Assembly (NCBI GenBank): GCA_020726505.1 | Contig: JAHLEZ010000048.1 | Location: 173,320 to 237,319 of the forward strand | DNA from: Leptodontidium sp. MPI-SDFR-AT-0119 | Taxonomy: Eukaryota > Ascomycota > Leotiomycetes > Helotiales > Leptodontidiaceae | Length of the DNA: 64,000 bases | Reading direction: 5' to 3' | Part shown: positions 1 to 12,047 of the stretch, piece by piece | How positions within the stretch are numbered: position 1 is the first letter of the stretch | How the letters are laid out: the number at the start of each line of letters is the position of its first letter | Notes under the pieces: generated by a model | Told to the model about the DNA's origin: nothing | The model's input: the letters and a program-made list of their open reading frames with translations, nothing else | Databases searched by the model: none | Translations under genes and position numbers: made by a program

Positions 1-111
1 AAAAAGTTCTCCTTTCCTCTTTGTCTTTTCTTCTTGATTTTAAGCGTAGCCTTAAGCCTAAATATAAAGCTTAAGTTAATTTACTGTATTAACCTCTAGT
101 TAGCCGTAATA
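1..111 (+). repeat. 5' LTR, 3'-terminal part only
   Basis: These bases align with the last part of the 3' LTR at about 6290-6397, with RIP-type transitions as the main differences. The LTR ends in CCGTAATA, equivalent to CCGTAACA in the 3' copy. The rest of the LTR lies outside the window. Confidence 0.85.
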
Positions 112-539
112 TAAGAAAAGACTAGTACCCTTTCGTTATAAAGCGTTATATCTCACTTAGTCTTGCGCCTTGTCGACTTGCCCTTATAGTAAGTTAATAA
201 TAAGCCTTAATACCTTAGCCTATTTAATAAATAAGTACCTCTCTACTTTAATAATAGACTATCTTAGAGAAAGTTAAATATTCTCTCGCGATTAACTTAC
301 TTTGCCGTAACTTGACGCGCGCCCCGTTTCGAACGTATATCTAATTAATATATTAATTAATAACTTTAAACACTTCTCTACTTTACTTTATTATTATTAC
401 CGACTTCTCCCCCTCGTCGGCGAAGCTCTAGAGAAAGGAGCGCCCTTATACGGCTAGGCTTTACTAACACCCCTATCCCTTTAGTCGAGACTCTCTCGGA
501 GGAGCTAGAAAGCTTTAACGGATTCGATTCAGACTTAAA

Positions 540-3500
540 GGGCAAGCCCTAGCGTTTCTTCGACGCATTACTAGAGCCTACTAATATAAAGGGCCTTACC
601 CCTGCTTAATAAGCTAAAGTAAATTAGTTAATTAAGGACTCCGTTAGCTCTACTGTCGCCGCCGCCGTCACATAAGCCCTCACTTAATATATTATTAATA
701 ACTCTCGCTAAGAGACTAGTACTCCCTCTCTTTTTATTTGATCTGTACGTACTCTTACGGCGGACCTCTAGCTTACCGCCAATTATTACCTCTTTAAGCT
801 AAACCCCGCTATCCCTGCCGTCGAGCCTAATAAGGTCAAGTACCCTTATACTCTCTTTAGCGACTATAAGGGCGAAATTAAATACGACGCTTAAAAGATA
901 AATATAAAACTCTTTATTTAAAAGTACTTAAGTAACTTCCTTACTAGCGAATCGTAAGTTTATACTTACTTTAAGTATATAAAGGGAGAGGCTAAGACTA
1001 TTATCCTTTAACGAATAAACCTTAACTTCGCTAGAGACTTTAATAAAGCCGCCGACGTCTTAAAAGCCCTAGACTAGCGTTTCTTTAACTATAATTAAGT
1101 ATAAGCCGTTAAGCTTAAGTATAATTAACTATAAATAAGTAATATAACTTATAACGAGTTTTATATAAAGTTTACAATATACGCGACTACTAAAAAAATC
1201 TCACTTAATTACTAGTTTAACGACGTATACGAGAAAGTCTTAAATAAGCTTAAGTACGACATTTAGACTAAGAAGTATAAATTCGCCGGAGATTATATAG
1301 CTTTTAATAAGTTCTTAGCCGTCTTAAATCGCGAGTTACAGAATATTATTACTAAACGAGTTAATAAACGTGTTATTACTATTGTCCGCGAAGCCCCTCG
1401 AGTCTCCTTTAATAATATAAGTACTAACGACTCGCGCGGCATCTTATAAAAAGACAATTAACGTTTGACTTCACTTACCCTTACTACTTACGTATAAAGA
1501 CTATTGACTTTAAGACAGTCGTTAGATGCCCGCTAATATACGCCTTCTCTTTCGCCTGTCTTACGCCGACTTAAGTCCCCTATACCTCCTCTTATACTTA
1601 AGGACGTCTTTTCCGACACTTGTTTTTATTGTAGTAAGACCGGCTATTAGGCTAGCGACTGCCTTAAGCGCCGTAGGGACTAGGCTCTTAATAAGTCGAT
1701 TTCCTAGTTAGTCGTCGGCGAGAATCTAGAGACTAACGAGCTCTCAAAAAACTCTTAGGCCGTGGTAAAGACTTATACTTTAGTATAGGCTATAACTTGT
1801 GGAAGGACTTAGTATTTAATTTCTGTGCTTTTATTAAAAGACGACAATTCTTAATTAATATTAAACTAAAAAGGAATAAATTCTTTATTAAGACACTTAT
1901 ATATATTAATAGTAGAGTTAATATTTTTAGTGTTATTAAAACCTCTTTTATATACTAACTCGTTAAGTAATTTAATATCTCTTTTATATCCCTCCTTTAG
2001 TTAATTATTTTAACTAGTTATAATAATAAGAAAGGTAAGTTAATTAATACGGCTGTCTTACTTATTTTAACGATCGACCGCCGGCGAATTAACTTCCCTT
2101 TTCTAGTAATTGACTTAAGAAACATTAACGTCTTAATTAGTCGGAAGTTCCTCGAGTATTACGACTTAAAGTAATTATATATAAAGAACTATAATTGGCT
2201 AGAATAATTATTAAATATACTCGTTTAATTATACTTTGACTAGCGAGTTTTTGTTAATATTAACCGTTTTAATAAACTAATCGTTAAGTCTTACTAGTTT
2301 AACACGGAATAAAGGGATGCCCTTATAGATATAAATAACTATTACTAGAGATAAGTTAGGCTTACGGCGCTCGACGATTCCCTTAAGACAAAGGCCCCCG
2401 TCTGACTTACTATTAGTGTCTCGTTAACTCGACCCTCGAGCTTTACTAAAGAAGTCTAAGAGCGCCTACGGGTTATAAAAAAGTAATTAAACCCTTTAAT
2501 ATCTCGTAATTTAAGATTATTACTTAAGAACAAGAGAACTTATAAAGCTTCTCTAGTAAATCACTAAATAAAGGCACTTACTACGAAAATCTTCTTTATA
2601 TTAGTAATAGTGATGTTTACGACGTACTTTCGACTTAAGAAGGCTAAGAAAAATAAGGTATAAACCTTCGTGGTATTAGTACTTAAAATTAACTAAGAAC
2701 TAACTCGTCGCCAGCGAAAGGCCTTAGATTAACTAAGTGTCGAACTCGTATTAATAAATAGAGACTTAACTTTAAAAGAGGCCTTAAAGGCTAAGTACGC
2801 GTAAAATAATAAACTAATAAATAAGAAGCTCCCGATAAAGTACTAAGAGTATATTCCTCTCTTCTCCCGGCGAGCCTCTAACGAGTTACTAACGTATCGC
2901 TAAAGTGTAAACTACTAAATCGAGCTTACTAAAGAAAACGACTTATCTTTTGAGCCTTTCTGGCGTATAATTAAAGAATAACTATTAGAGACTAAATAAT
3001 ATATTATTAATAACTTATATAAAGGCTTTATTAAGCCCTCTAGTATACCTTACACGGCCCTTATTCTCTTCGCCAAGAAAGCCGATAGTAGTCTTAGGTT
3101 ATATATTAACTATTAAAAGTTAAATGCCTTGTTAAAGAAGGACCCGTACTTAATCCCTCTAATTAATGAGATAATAGCTCGTATTTATAAGGTAAAGGTC
3201 TTTATAAAGTTTAATATTTAATAAGCTTTCTACCGTATTCGTATGTCTTTTAAGAGCGAAGACTATATGACCTTCCGTACTTAATATAACACGTATAAGT
3301 ATAAGGTCCTTCTCTTTAGCTTTATTAATAGTCCGGCGACTTTTTAGCGATTTGTTAATAATATCTTTATAAAACACCTCGACGACTTTTACGTGGCTTA
3401 TATAAATAATATCTTTATATATTTGTTTACTCTAAAGGAATATAAGGTCTACGTTAAGAAGGTTATAATAATATTATAAGTATATAAACTTTAGGCTAAT

Positions 3501-6080
3501 ATTAAGAAGTCTGAGTTTAGTGTATAAAAGACTAAGTTCTTAGGATTCGTTATTAAAGTCAATAGCGTAAAAGTAGACCTTAAGAAGATTAGTGTAATTA
3601 AGGACTAATAATACGCTAATAATATATAAGGTATATAAAGTTACTTTAGCTTTTATAACTTTTATTATTGGTTTATTAAAGACTATAGTCGTATTATACG
3701 TCCTCTTATAATACTTACTAAAAAGGACGTTCCTTTCGTCTTCGACAACGCTTATAAAAATATATAAGAGACTCTCTAGGAAGCCCTCTAATCTACGCCG
3801 GTTCTTTACTACTACGACCTTACTAAGTAAACGCGACTAAAAACTAATTCCTCGAATAGAGTCGTCGCTAAGGTTTTATTTTAACTTTAAAAGGATAACA
3901 CTTTTTACCTTATAAGATACTTTTCTAAGATTATAATAAACCCCGAGCTTAATTACTTAATCTATGACAAAGAGATATTAGCGATTTTCTGGTTATTTAA
4001 ATAATATCACCTAGAGCTCTTAAGTACTTAAAAAAATGTCTTTATTTATATAGACTACTAAGCCCTAAAGTACTTTATGACTACTAAGGACCTTATAGCT
4101 AGATAGGCTCGATAGGCCGAGTTCTTTACGGATTTTTATTTCACGATTATATATTATACTAGGACGACTAATACTTTAGTTAATACTTTATCTTAATAGG
4201 ATTAAGACCTCACGGCTATAAAGGCACATAAGCGGGCTATCTGTAGTTAATAGCTGATTCCGACTAACAAAATTAACCCACGAGTCGCTAGCGACTTTTA
4301 ACTCTCTGCCGTCGATCTTATAAAAGCTTATATTAAGGTCGTAGAGACGATACCCTTGGCACTTATAGACGTTATAATCCCAAATCGCGATACTAAGACA
4401 CGTGACGAGCCAAAGCCAGAGCCAGAGTCGAATACGAGAGTACTAATTAACTTAGAGACGCTTACTACAGAGGAACTAGACCTTAACTCTATAATAATAT
4501 ATAATATCGCGGAATACGACGTTATTAATTAAGTGCTCTTAGCTAATAAGTCGTCTCCTTCGCTAGAGCTTCTCTAATAAAAAGCTAAGGAATAATCGCT
4601 AGATTACGAGCTAATAAACGACAAGTTACTTTTTTAAGGCCGCCTAGAAGTACCCTTAGAGTCGCCGGAGCTTCACACGACACTTATTCGTTATATATAT
4701 TCCTAACCTTTAGTAACACACGCGAGGATCGAAAAGATAAAGGTATTATTAAGTCACAAATATCACTAGAACGGCCTTACCACGGACATAGCTCGATATA
4801 TAGTAAACTGTAGTTACTCTCGACAAAAAGCCCGTAAAGATAAGACCCCTAGCTTCTTATACCCCTTATTAATCCTTACTTGGCCGTATTAATACCTTAT
4901 AATAAACTTTACGAAGTTATTATTAAACAAGCACGGTTATAACTTCGCTATAGTTCTCGTTAACCGCTTGTCTAAAAAACCGATCTCGATACTTTATAAT
5001 AATATAATTACTATTAAAGGCATAACTATTTTCTTCCTTGTTTATTAGACTTGACACTTCGGTATATTAGACTCTATTGTCTTAGACTAAGGACTTTAGT
5101 TTGTCTCCTCCTTTTAGAAGGAGTATTATTATATCCTCGGGACTAAGGTAAAACTAACGATAGCGTATAACCTGAACGTTAACGGTTAAATAGAAGTAAC
5201 GAACTAATATATTAAGTAGCGGCTCCGCCCCTTTTATTACTATTACTAAGACAATTAAAGCGACCTCTTACTAATTATAGACATTACTTAATTAACGTTA
5301 CCGCACGAGTCCTTAAGCCGCCTATCTTCTTTTTAATTACTTAATAGCGTTAAGCCGAGGACTTCTTAAGACTTAATTAACTTAGAGCCTCCGGCTACGG
5401 TAATAGAGAAACTTAATCGCGAGGAGGCTCTCTAAGTAATATTACGAATAAAGGAGGTTATAGAAGTTATATAGTCGTCCCTTAAAGATTAACAAGAGAA
5501 AATAAAACGACTAGCGAATTATAGGTAACGCGCTATTAACTAAGACGTTAGCGACTTAGTACTAGTCGACACTCGGAACTAGAACGTTAACTGACTTTTA
5601 AGGAAGTTGTTTAATAAGTAATACGGCCTTATTAAGGTAATTGCTAGGGAAGGAGAGAGCTAAAGAGTTAAGTTATTAAAGGACTAGTTAATTTACTTTA
5701 TCTTTTACTCGCACTCGCTTCGTAAGTACGTTAATAACCCCCTGCCGGGATAAGCTAAAACTACGCCGGCACTTATTTAACTATTACTTAAGTAAGATAA
5801 GTGGGAAATTAAAGGTATCTTTAGTTTTAAGGTTATACGAAACAAGCTATTTTATTGTATTAAGTGACTAGGCGTCGACGAGGACTTAGAGTAGTACTTA
5901 TGCTCAGATGTTATAATAGCTCCGTATATAATTAAGCGGTTTTACTTAGAGTATCTTAACGCTAAGGGCCCGCCGAGAGCTCTCCTAAAGTGGCTAGAGG
6001 CTTATAACGCTAGTATTAACGACTATAACGACTTAAAGGACGATATAGTTATAACTACAACTGCGCGGACGTAGTTTTTT
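540..6080 (+). pseudogene. gag-pol relic (zinc knuckle, RT, RNase H, integrase, chromodomain)
   Basis: Read on the plus strand through many stops. A CCHC zinc knuckle begins at 1621 (Cys, Cys, His changed to Tyr, Cys), marking the end of gag. Reverse transcriptase lies about 3060-3480; its YxDD catalytic motif now reads YINN (3399-3410), an Asp-to-Asn change typical of RIP. RNase H follows at about 3820-4200, with the remains of a TDxxAL motif followed by KYFMTTK. Integrase core fragments occur around 4960-5340. A chromodomain-like tail at about 5820-5990 ends in FFKRGG just before the polypurine tract. The C-terminal chromodomain places the element in the chromovirus branch. No frame is intact and nothing here should be translated. 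Confidence 0.88.
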
Positions 6081-6095
6081 AAGAGGGGGGGGTAA

Positions 6096-6397
6096 TATTA
6101 TAACTTACGATACGCCTCGTATTTTAACTGACATAGGCTCGTAATATCACTGGTTATGCGACGGCGCTAAGCTTAATAGGGAAGACTAAGAGGCGAGCCT
6201 GCGACATGTTAACGTGAATGGCACTCGACTACGTTAAGCCTTATTAGGAGGGCCCTTCATATATTTATACTCGAGCTCCCCCTTATAGAGAGCTCTCCTT
6301 TCCTCCTTGTCTTTTCTTCTCGATTCTGAGCGTAGCCTTAGGCCCAAATACAAAGCTTGAGTCAACTCGCCGTATCAACCTCTAGCTAGCCGTAACA
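6096..6397 (+). repeat. 3' LTR of the Gypsy element
   Basis: About 302 bp. It starts TATTATAAC, equivalent to TGTTACGAC in the inverted copy, so the canonical TG terminus has been mutated to TA. It ends in CCGTAACA. The polypurine tract lies immediately upstream. Confidence 0.88.
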
Positions 6398-7310
6398 AAA
6401 AGGGGAGGAAGCGCTAGTCTTTTAGTGAAGGTTATTAATAGTATATTAAGTGAGGGCTTATATGACAGCAGCGGCGACAATAAAGTTAATAGAGTCCTTG
6501 ATTAGCTGATCTACCCTAACTTATTGAGCGGGGGTAAGGCCTTTTATATTAGTAGGCTCTGGCGATGCGTCGAAGAAACGCTAGGGCTTGTCCTTTGAGT
6601 CTAAGTCGAATCCGTTAAAGCTTTTTAGCTCTTCCGAGAGAGTCTTAACTGAAGGGATAGGGGTGTTAGTAAAGCTTAGCCGTATAAGGGCGCTCCTTTC
6701 TCTAGAGCTTTGCCGACGCGGGGGAGAGGTCAGTAGTAGTAGTAAGGTAAGGTAAGGAGGTGTTTAAGGTTGTTAATTAGACATACGTTCGAAACAGGGG
6801 CGCGCGTCAAGTTATAGTAAGGTAAGTTAACCGCGGGAGAATATCTAGCTTTCTCTAAGACAGTTTATTACGAGGGCAGAGAGGTACTTATTTATCGAAT
6901 AGGCTAAAGTGTTAAGGCTCGTTATTGACTTACTATAAGGGCAAGTCGACAAGGCGTAAGACTAAGTAAGATATAACGCTTCATAGCGAAGGGGTATTAG
7001 TCTTTTCTTATATTACGGCTAGTTAAAAGTTAATACGGCGAGTTAACTTAAGCTTTATATTTAGACTTAAGGCTACGCTTAGAATCGAGAAGAAAAGACA
7101 AGGAGAAAAGGAGAGCTCTTTATAAGAGGGAGCTCGAGTATAAATATATAAAGGAGCCTCTTAATGGGGCCTAGCGTAGTCGGGGGCCATTCATCCACAT
7201 GTCGTAGGCTCGCTACTAAGTCTTCCCTATCAGGCTTAGCGCCGTCGCATAGCTAGCGATGCTACGAGCCCGTGTCGGTTAGAATGCGAGGCGCATCGTA
7301 GGTCGTAACA
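6398..7310 (-). mobile_element. Truncated inverted copy of the same Gypsy family
   Basis: The reverse complement of this block matches roughly 1-728 of the plus-strand element: an LTR (7011-7310) followed by about 610 bp of gag leader. The copy stops exactly at the outer end of the plus-strand 3' LTR (6397/6398). The simplest reading is that the plus-strand element inserted into an older minus-strand one, whose remainder lies left of the window. It retains more G/C than its partner at several matching sites, so the two copies took different RIP loads. Confidence 0.85.
7011..7310 (-). repeat. LTR of the inverted Gypsy copy
   Basis: 300 bp; the reverse complement begins TGTTACGACC and aligns over its whole length with 6096-6397. 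It still has the canonical TG start that the other copy has lost. Confidence 0.87.
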
Positions 7311-8690
7311 AATTAGAGCCAAAACCTTTAAGAAAGAGACTATTTAGTCAGCCTTTAGACGTACCGGTATATAACTATTAAACCCGGACGTTATTATTAA
7401 AGCTTTTAAGCTTACCTAGGATACTTAAATAGGCGATAAAAACACCGGTGGACGGGTGTATAATTATACTCTAAATGATTTATCTGTTGTAATTTATGTT
7501 CTTGTATTTAACGAAGCTGTATTACGTTGGGTACTAGCTAGTAATCGCTTTTAGGAGGCCGAAATTGCGTTAGACAAAGAATACGACTATATTCTGTGGA
7601 TTTATAATGATAGAGCTTTTAACGATGATCTAGAAGACGATATTTAGCTTTTATAGCTCCCACGTGACGGAAATATCGATATTATAGACGATTTGATAGC
7701 TTTATTAGTAAGCTCTTATATTAACGAGTTACTTAATATTTAAGATTTAATAGAAATAGTAACTTTAGAGTAACCTTCGTAACTTAGAGGTGTGGAAGAC
7801 TACGGTGATTACGGCCTTAGAAAGACGACGGAAAATCCACGTTAGTACACGAAAACACTATTCTTTGATATATTATACGGAGCTAAAGGAATTAACGTAC
7901 ACGCCTAATTCCTAGAAACCTACGAAGATATATTGTCGTCTCCGTTAAAGCGACTCTTTAATAAGAAGTTCTAAAAAGGTAATATAATTAATGCGATATT
8001 AGGCGACGCTGCGCGCTAAGAGCTCACTTTAATCGTGTCAAATAATACTTGGGGCAGTAAATCCCTTGTGCTTAATGACGAAGACGGTGCCAAGAGAGTT
8101 AAACCACGCGGCGGGGGCTGTGTAATCTCCTCTGGCGAAGGGCTGCGAATTATCGGCGACAAGAACGAATTTGCCTAGGAGTCTAAACTTACGAAGCTCT
8201 GTAGAGAGGCTAATATTACTGGAAATATATTGAAGATAGAGGAAGAGAAGGTTACTAGAGCTTTAGCTCGACAGTAAAAGAAAGAGGAGAAGGAGACTGT
8301 AAAGGCTTAAAAAAGAATAGAAAAGACACGCATTCAGGAGGAGAAAGCTTAGGCTAAAATACAACAAAAGCTCGACAAAGCTGTAAAGAAACAGGCTTTA
8401 ATTGATATTAGGAAGAAGCCTAGGGGTCGGAAACCAAATACAATTAAAGAGGAAGAGGCTATATAATAAGAGCCTATGGTTATGGCCGCATCTCAAAGAC
8501 CAATTTGCACTAAGAGACTAACACAAAAGGCGATTGAAATACTTAGCGACGACGAGTAAGATAGTAGCAGTAATATTAAGAGTCTTATAGAGTCAGATTC
8601 GTCCGCTGATTCCGATTCCGACGTTAATTTGACTAATAATAGTGGTGGTGGGCCTGTAGATTACGATGATTACGATTAAGGAGTGTCTAA
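7311..8690 (+). pseudogene. Relic of a pogo/Fot-type DDE transposase, C-terminal part
   Basis: Plus-strand frames with stops at RIP-type positions. Near 7350-7400 the translation SAFRRTGI-stop-LLNPDV matches the block that ends the DDE_1 catalytic domain of fungal pogo/Fot1/Tigger transposases (usually SAFRKTGI followed by PLNPDV). About 8260-8660 encodes a lysine/glutamate-rich helical stretch, a basic RKKPRGRKPN motif and an acidic Ser/Asp-rich tail, common at the C-terminus of these enzymes. The LTR at 7310 interrupts the transposase, so the retroelement seems to have inserted into it. Terminal inverted repeats could not be fixed. The middle part is not recognisable to me. Confidence 0.55.
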
Positions 8691-8894
8691 GTTGGTAGTC
8701 GGATGTGGGATTACATAAGCGAGTGCATTCGAAACCCCCTTTACTTCAATTAATTACAATATATAACATAAATCAAATGACGTCATCTAAGTTGTGATTA
8801 GTGTAGAATTTTATTCCGGATCTAATAGTCCATCCCCGAAGTTAATTGTATTAGTAGTAAAAAAGTTATTCCTTGATTAAGACGGTATTCGCTG

Positions 8895-8927
8895 TGTCCA
8901 AGTTGCTGGGATGTCCAAGTTGCTGGG
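8895..8927 (+). repeat. Two tandem copies of a 16-17 bp unit
   Basis: The unit TGTCCAAGTTGCTGGG occurs twice in a row. A related sequence (TGTCTAAGTTGGTAG) sits at about 8685, on the other side of an AT-rich spacer. This could be part of a transposon end, but no inverted partner was found. Confidence 0.6.
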
Positions 8928-9931
8928 TCCACCTGCTGGCGCAGGTCGGTAAATATTTCAAAAAAAAAATCAGGAAACCGACGAGTAGCGGGTTGAGCTG
9001 TACGCATTAACGTTTCATAGCGTACGCAAAGGAAGAGCCTTAGCAACCCCTATATTCTGACACGGTTAATCCATCGTAGCGCCTTAGCAGTGAAGATGGA
9101 GATTCGCCTCAAGGCCATCGTCATTACTCAATCTAAATCTGCACTGGTAGAGTAAGGGATGGACTTGGAAATAAAAGACACTCTGTAATTCATCATGAGT
9201 AGCAGAGTGATATTCTTGAATATCTCAAGTAGGTTCAGGAGTATTGACGACCTTCTATATGGATGGCACAGCTGGCAGCCGATGAGAAAGAAGGTGATGA
9301 GGGGAACTCAAATGGTCATCACAGATGTTACGTAAAATGATCAAAATAATATGAACTCTCGGAGAGTAATATTCACGTAGCAGGCCATTAATCACCTTCA
9401 GACTTGCTTGTGGTCTCTTTGCACTTCACGATTGAGCTTAAAAATAATTATAGTCATGATTTCATTCTCGACATCAGTTTTTGGTGGAAGACCCTCTAAT
9501 GACCACCTAGATGAACAGATAAAGAAAACGAGTCATTCACAATTCATATCAAGAAAAGACCCCCCAGCTGCTCGTTTTACAAGAAATCCCACCCGGCGCA
9601 TGAAAGAGGCGTTGATACAAGGCCAGCAATTGGTCGGCCTCGCAACTCGGTGTTCCCTTTCGAGCCTACTTCACTCATGTCGCCTGTCCCGCCCATCGGC
9701 CATTGGCGGGGTTTTGAATATCATTTGCTGAATGGCTGCAACCACAATGCCTATAACTCAGCCCTGCTAAGTAGATGTGTTTGGCAAGCTCGACAATGGA
9801 CAATGGGCAGCGTAATCAACAGTATTATATAATATGCAGGTCTTGCGTTTTTACGACCGCATTCCCCGCTCTCCACTTTTGTCACAAGCCGTCGCATCGT
9901 CACCGCCAACAGACCCAGCATCCAAAACCTT
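8928..9931. other. Intergenic; upstream region of the S8 protease gene
   Basis: Short frames on both strands lack recognisable domains or convincing splice structure. Base composition returns from AT-rich RIP sequence to gene-like composition at about 8,930-9,050. The stretch probably holds the promoter and 5' leader of the protease gene. Confidence 0.5.
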
Positions 9932-11938
9932 ATGTCGGAAGAACGTCGAGGGCGTAGACGTCTGTCTAGTTCCGGAAGGAGATCCGAAACTAGGAAAGGA
10001 CCTGTAGTCCTACCCGCGCTGCCAACTCTGAGTGGCTTTTCGGAAGCGGCTCATCAGCAGTTCTCCCCCCCTCAAAAGCATAAAACCCAAGCAATAAAAG
10101 GTCCACGCAGAGCGACAGTGGGTGATTGTTACATTAAACGTTGATTCGTATTTTACTGATCTCTATAGCCAACTCACAAGCCGAGCGATAAAGATGTAAG
10201 AAAACAAATCAAGGTCTTCTCGAACAAAGACGACTGGACGGAAGTTACCGCTACCTTTGTCGATGATCTTGTCGAAGCATGGATATCCAAAGACGTTTTC
10301 GAGCATCTGGAACTTGATGCTTTCCCAGGAACGCCAGGGGATCCAGAATGGGGGGTTCTGGGAATGAAATCGGTTCCGTTGGGGGGCACAACTGACCTCC
10401 AGTGGTTTCCGAAGGATTGCAAGAAGGTAAAAGATACGAGATGTCGCATTGTTGAGAGCAAAGATTTTGAAGTCTACCTTCAATCACACTTGCTGCCATC
10501 GAATGGTTCATCGGGCTCGAAGTCCAGCAGTGTTGAGATTCCCTCAAGTCCAAAGTTGATTCCAGAACCGCCCGCGTCTCCACTAAGGAAGCTCGCCATG
10601 GTTGACAGCCCTCCAATTCAAAAGGATCCTCTTGATACTGACACTGCGACTCTAAAGGAGGATATTGACAGAGTCTCTGGCATTGTACCAAAAGGGTCTT
10701 TCGATGGCCTTCCGGAGAATATCAGCGAGACATCAGTGGAGTAGGTGCATCATCCCCTTTATTGATCGAGTCGCGTGCTAAGCTACCAAGAGCCAAACAT
10801 GCAGACAATTGGATGGCTTATCTCAAACACTCTTTCCACAATCGTTTTGAGAAAAAGCCAGAGATTGTGCACGATCCTGTGAAAATCGCAGGTCAGTCAT
10901 TTCCCGGCGGTTTGCGGTAAAGCCTTGGGGGATCATGGCTCTTCGAATCCTAACGAGACAACAACTTTTGAGCTGCTCTCTTTATTTCCCAGATCGTGAA
11001 AGGATTGTGCAGCTAATAGGTCCGATACAGTCTTAGATACCGGCCTTGATATAACAGAAAACTCCATAAAAGGTGCTTTAAGGCAAAAAAGAGTGAAACT
11101 TGTGAAGAGTTTTATCCCAGGCGATCCAAGCATAAGCGATGAGTACGGTCATGGCACTCATGTTGCATCGCTTCTATTGAAAGTCGCACCGCATGCCCAA
11201 GTATTCGTATTAAAGATTGCAAAGACGGAGGAGATCTTGTCTACAGAAATTATAGCCGAAGTAAGTCGATGAGCATGAACTCATCTGATTCTAGGAGCAA
11301 CATCTAATCCACGCTTGAAGGCGATCAACCATGCTGCCAATGAGCTCCGGGTAGACATCATCACCATGTCATTCGGCCTCGACAAGGAAAACGCCGTAGT
11401 CCAAGCCGCAATACGCAATGCCTTCTCCAAGAACATTCTCATGTTTGCCGCAGCCTCCAACAGCGGCGGAAACCTCGAGGTCAAATACCCCGCCAGAAAG
11501 GACGAGGTGACCTGCGTGTACGCAACTGATGGGTCCGGAAACCCATTCGACAAAAATCCCAACACCATGACGAGCTCAAGCTTTCACTTCGCATCGCTTG
11601 GAGTAGGGGTGAAGTCTTCTTGGCCGAGGGACTTGCAGAATCCGCCTCTGAAAGCGGGAGAGCCGTCGGAACGAAGACAGACGGGAACCTCGTTTGCAAC
11701 GCCCATTGTGGCTGGTATTGCGGCATGTATTATTGAGTTTGCGATCGTGCATAACCTCTCGGAAGATCTTTTAGGGGTGTTGAAGACGCGACAGGGGATG
11801 CAGAAGACGTTTTCTAAATTTATGGTGGATGAGACACCACGATCGGGGCTGCATTATATTCACCCTTGGAAGATGTTTACGAATGATCGGGATGATGAGG
11901 TAATTGTGCATATGATGGCGGACATTCTGAAATGCTAG
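9932..11938 (+). CDS. Intracellular subtilisin-like serine protease (S8), candidate gasdermin-activating protease
   Basis: Five exons join in frame with canonical introns: 9932-10117, 10169-10740, 10791-10891, 11031-11260, 11321-11938. They encode 568 residues. No signal peptide is visible; the N-terminus is basic and Ser/Arg-rich, so the enzyme is probably cytosolic. Residues 1-285 are not a domain I recognise. The peptidase S8 domain follows with a complete catalytic triad: Asp289 in VLDTG, His327 in GHGTHVA and Ser487 in GTSFATP, plus the oxyanion Asn at about 410 in AASNSGG. Splice sites were chosen because they restore the conserved KIAVLDTG and IIAEAI blocks. The gene is convergent with a gasdermin-like gene 109 bp away, as in the Podospora HET-Q2/HET-Q1 pair. 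Fusion to NLR repeats is not seen. Intact in appearance. Confidence 0.82.
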
Positions 11939-12047
11939 CGATGAAGTCGGTTCTGTTGGTTCAACTGAGTCCTTGTATTGATGGGTATCTGGAGAATATT
12001 CTGTAAGTTTATAGGAGGAAATATTTTTAGAGGCGCACACTTCAACC

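Larger units (their letters stand above)
1..6397 (+). mobile_element. RIP-degraded Gypsy chromovirus retrotransposon, left end cut by window
   Basis: Long terminal repeats, gag-pol relics in the usual Gypsy order and a polypurine tract define the element. The 3' LTR is 6096-6397. The window opens inside the 5' LTR (1-111). A purine run at 6081-6092 sits just before the 3' LTR, as expected for the plus-strand primer. Every coding module is recognisable but full of TAG/TAA stops where Gln or Trp codons stood, and Asp/Glu codons have become Asn/Lys. This two-sided C-to-T/G-to-A pattern is that of RIP. The element cannot be autonomous. The nearby inverted copy belongs to the same family but is less mutated in places. 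Confidence 0.92.

Noticed and set aside
11261..11294. 34-base intron ending at the first AG after the GTAAGT donor in the S8 protease gene
   Set aside because: Too short for this organism; the AG at 11320 gives a 60-base intron and restores the conserved IIAEAI block.
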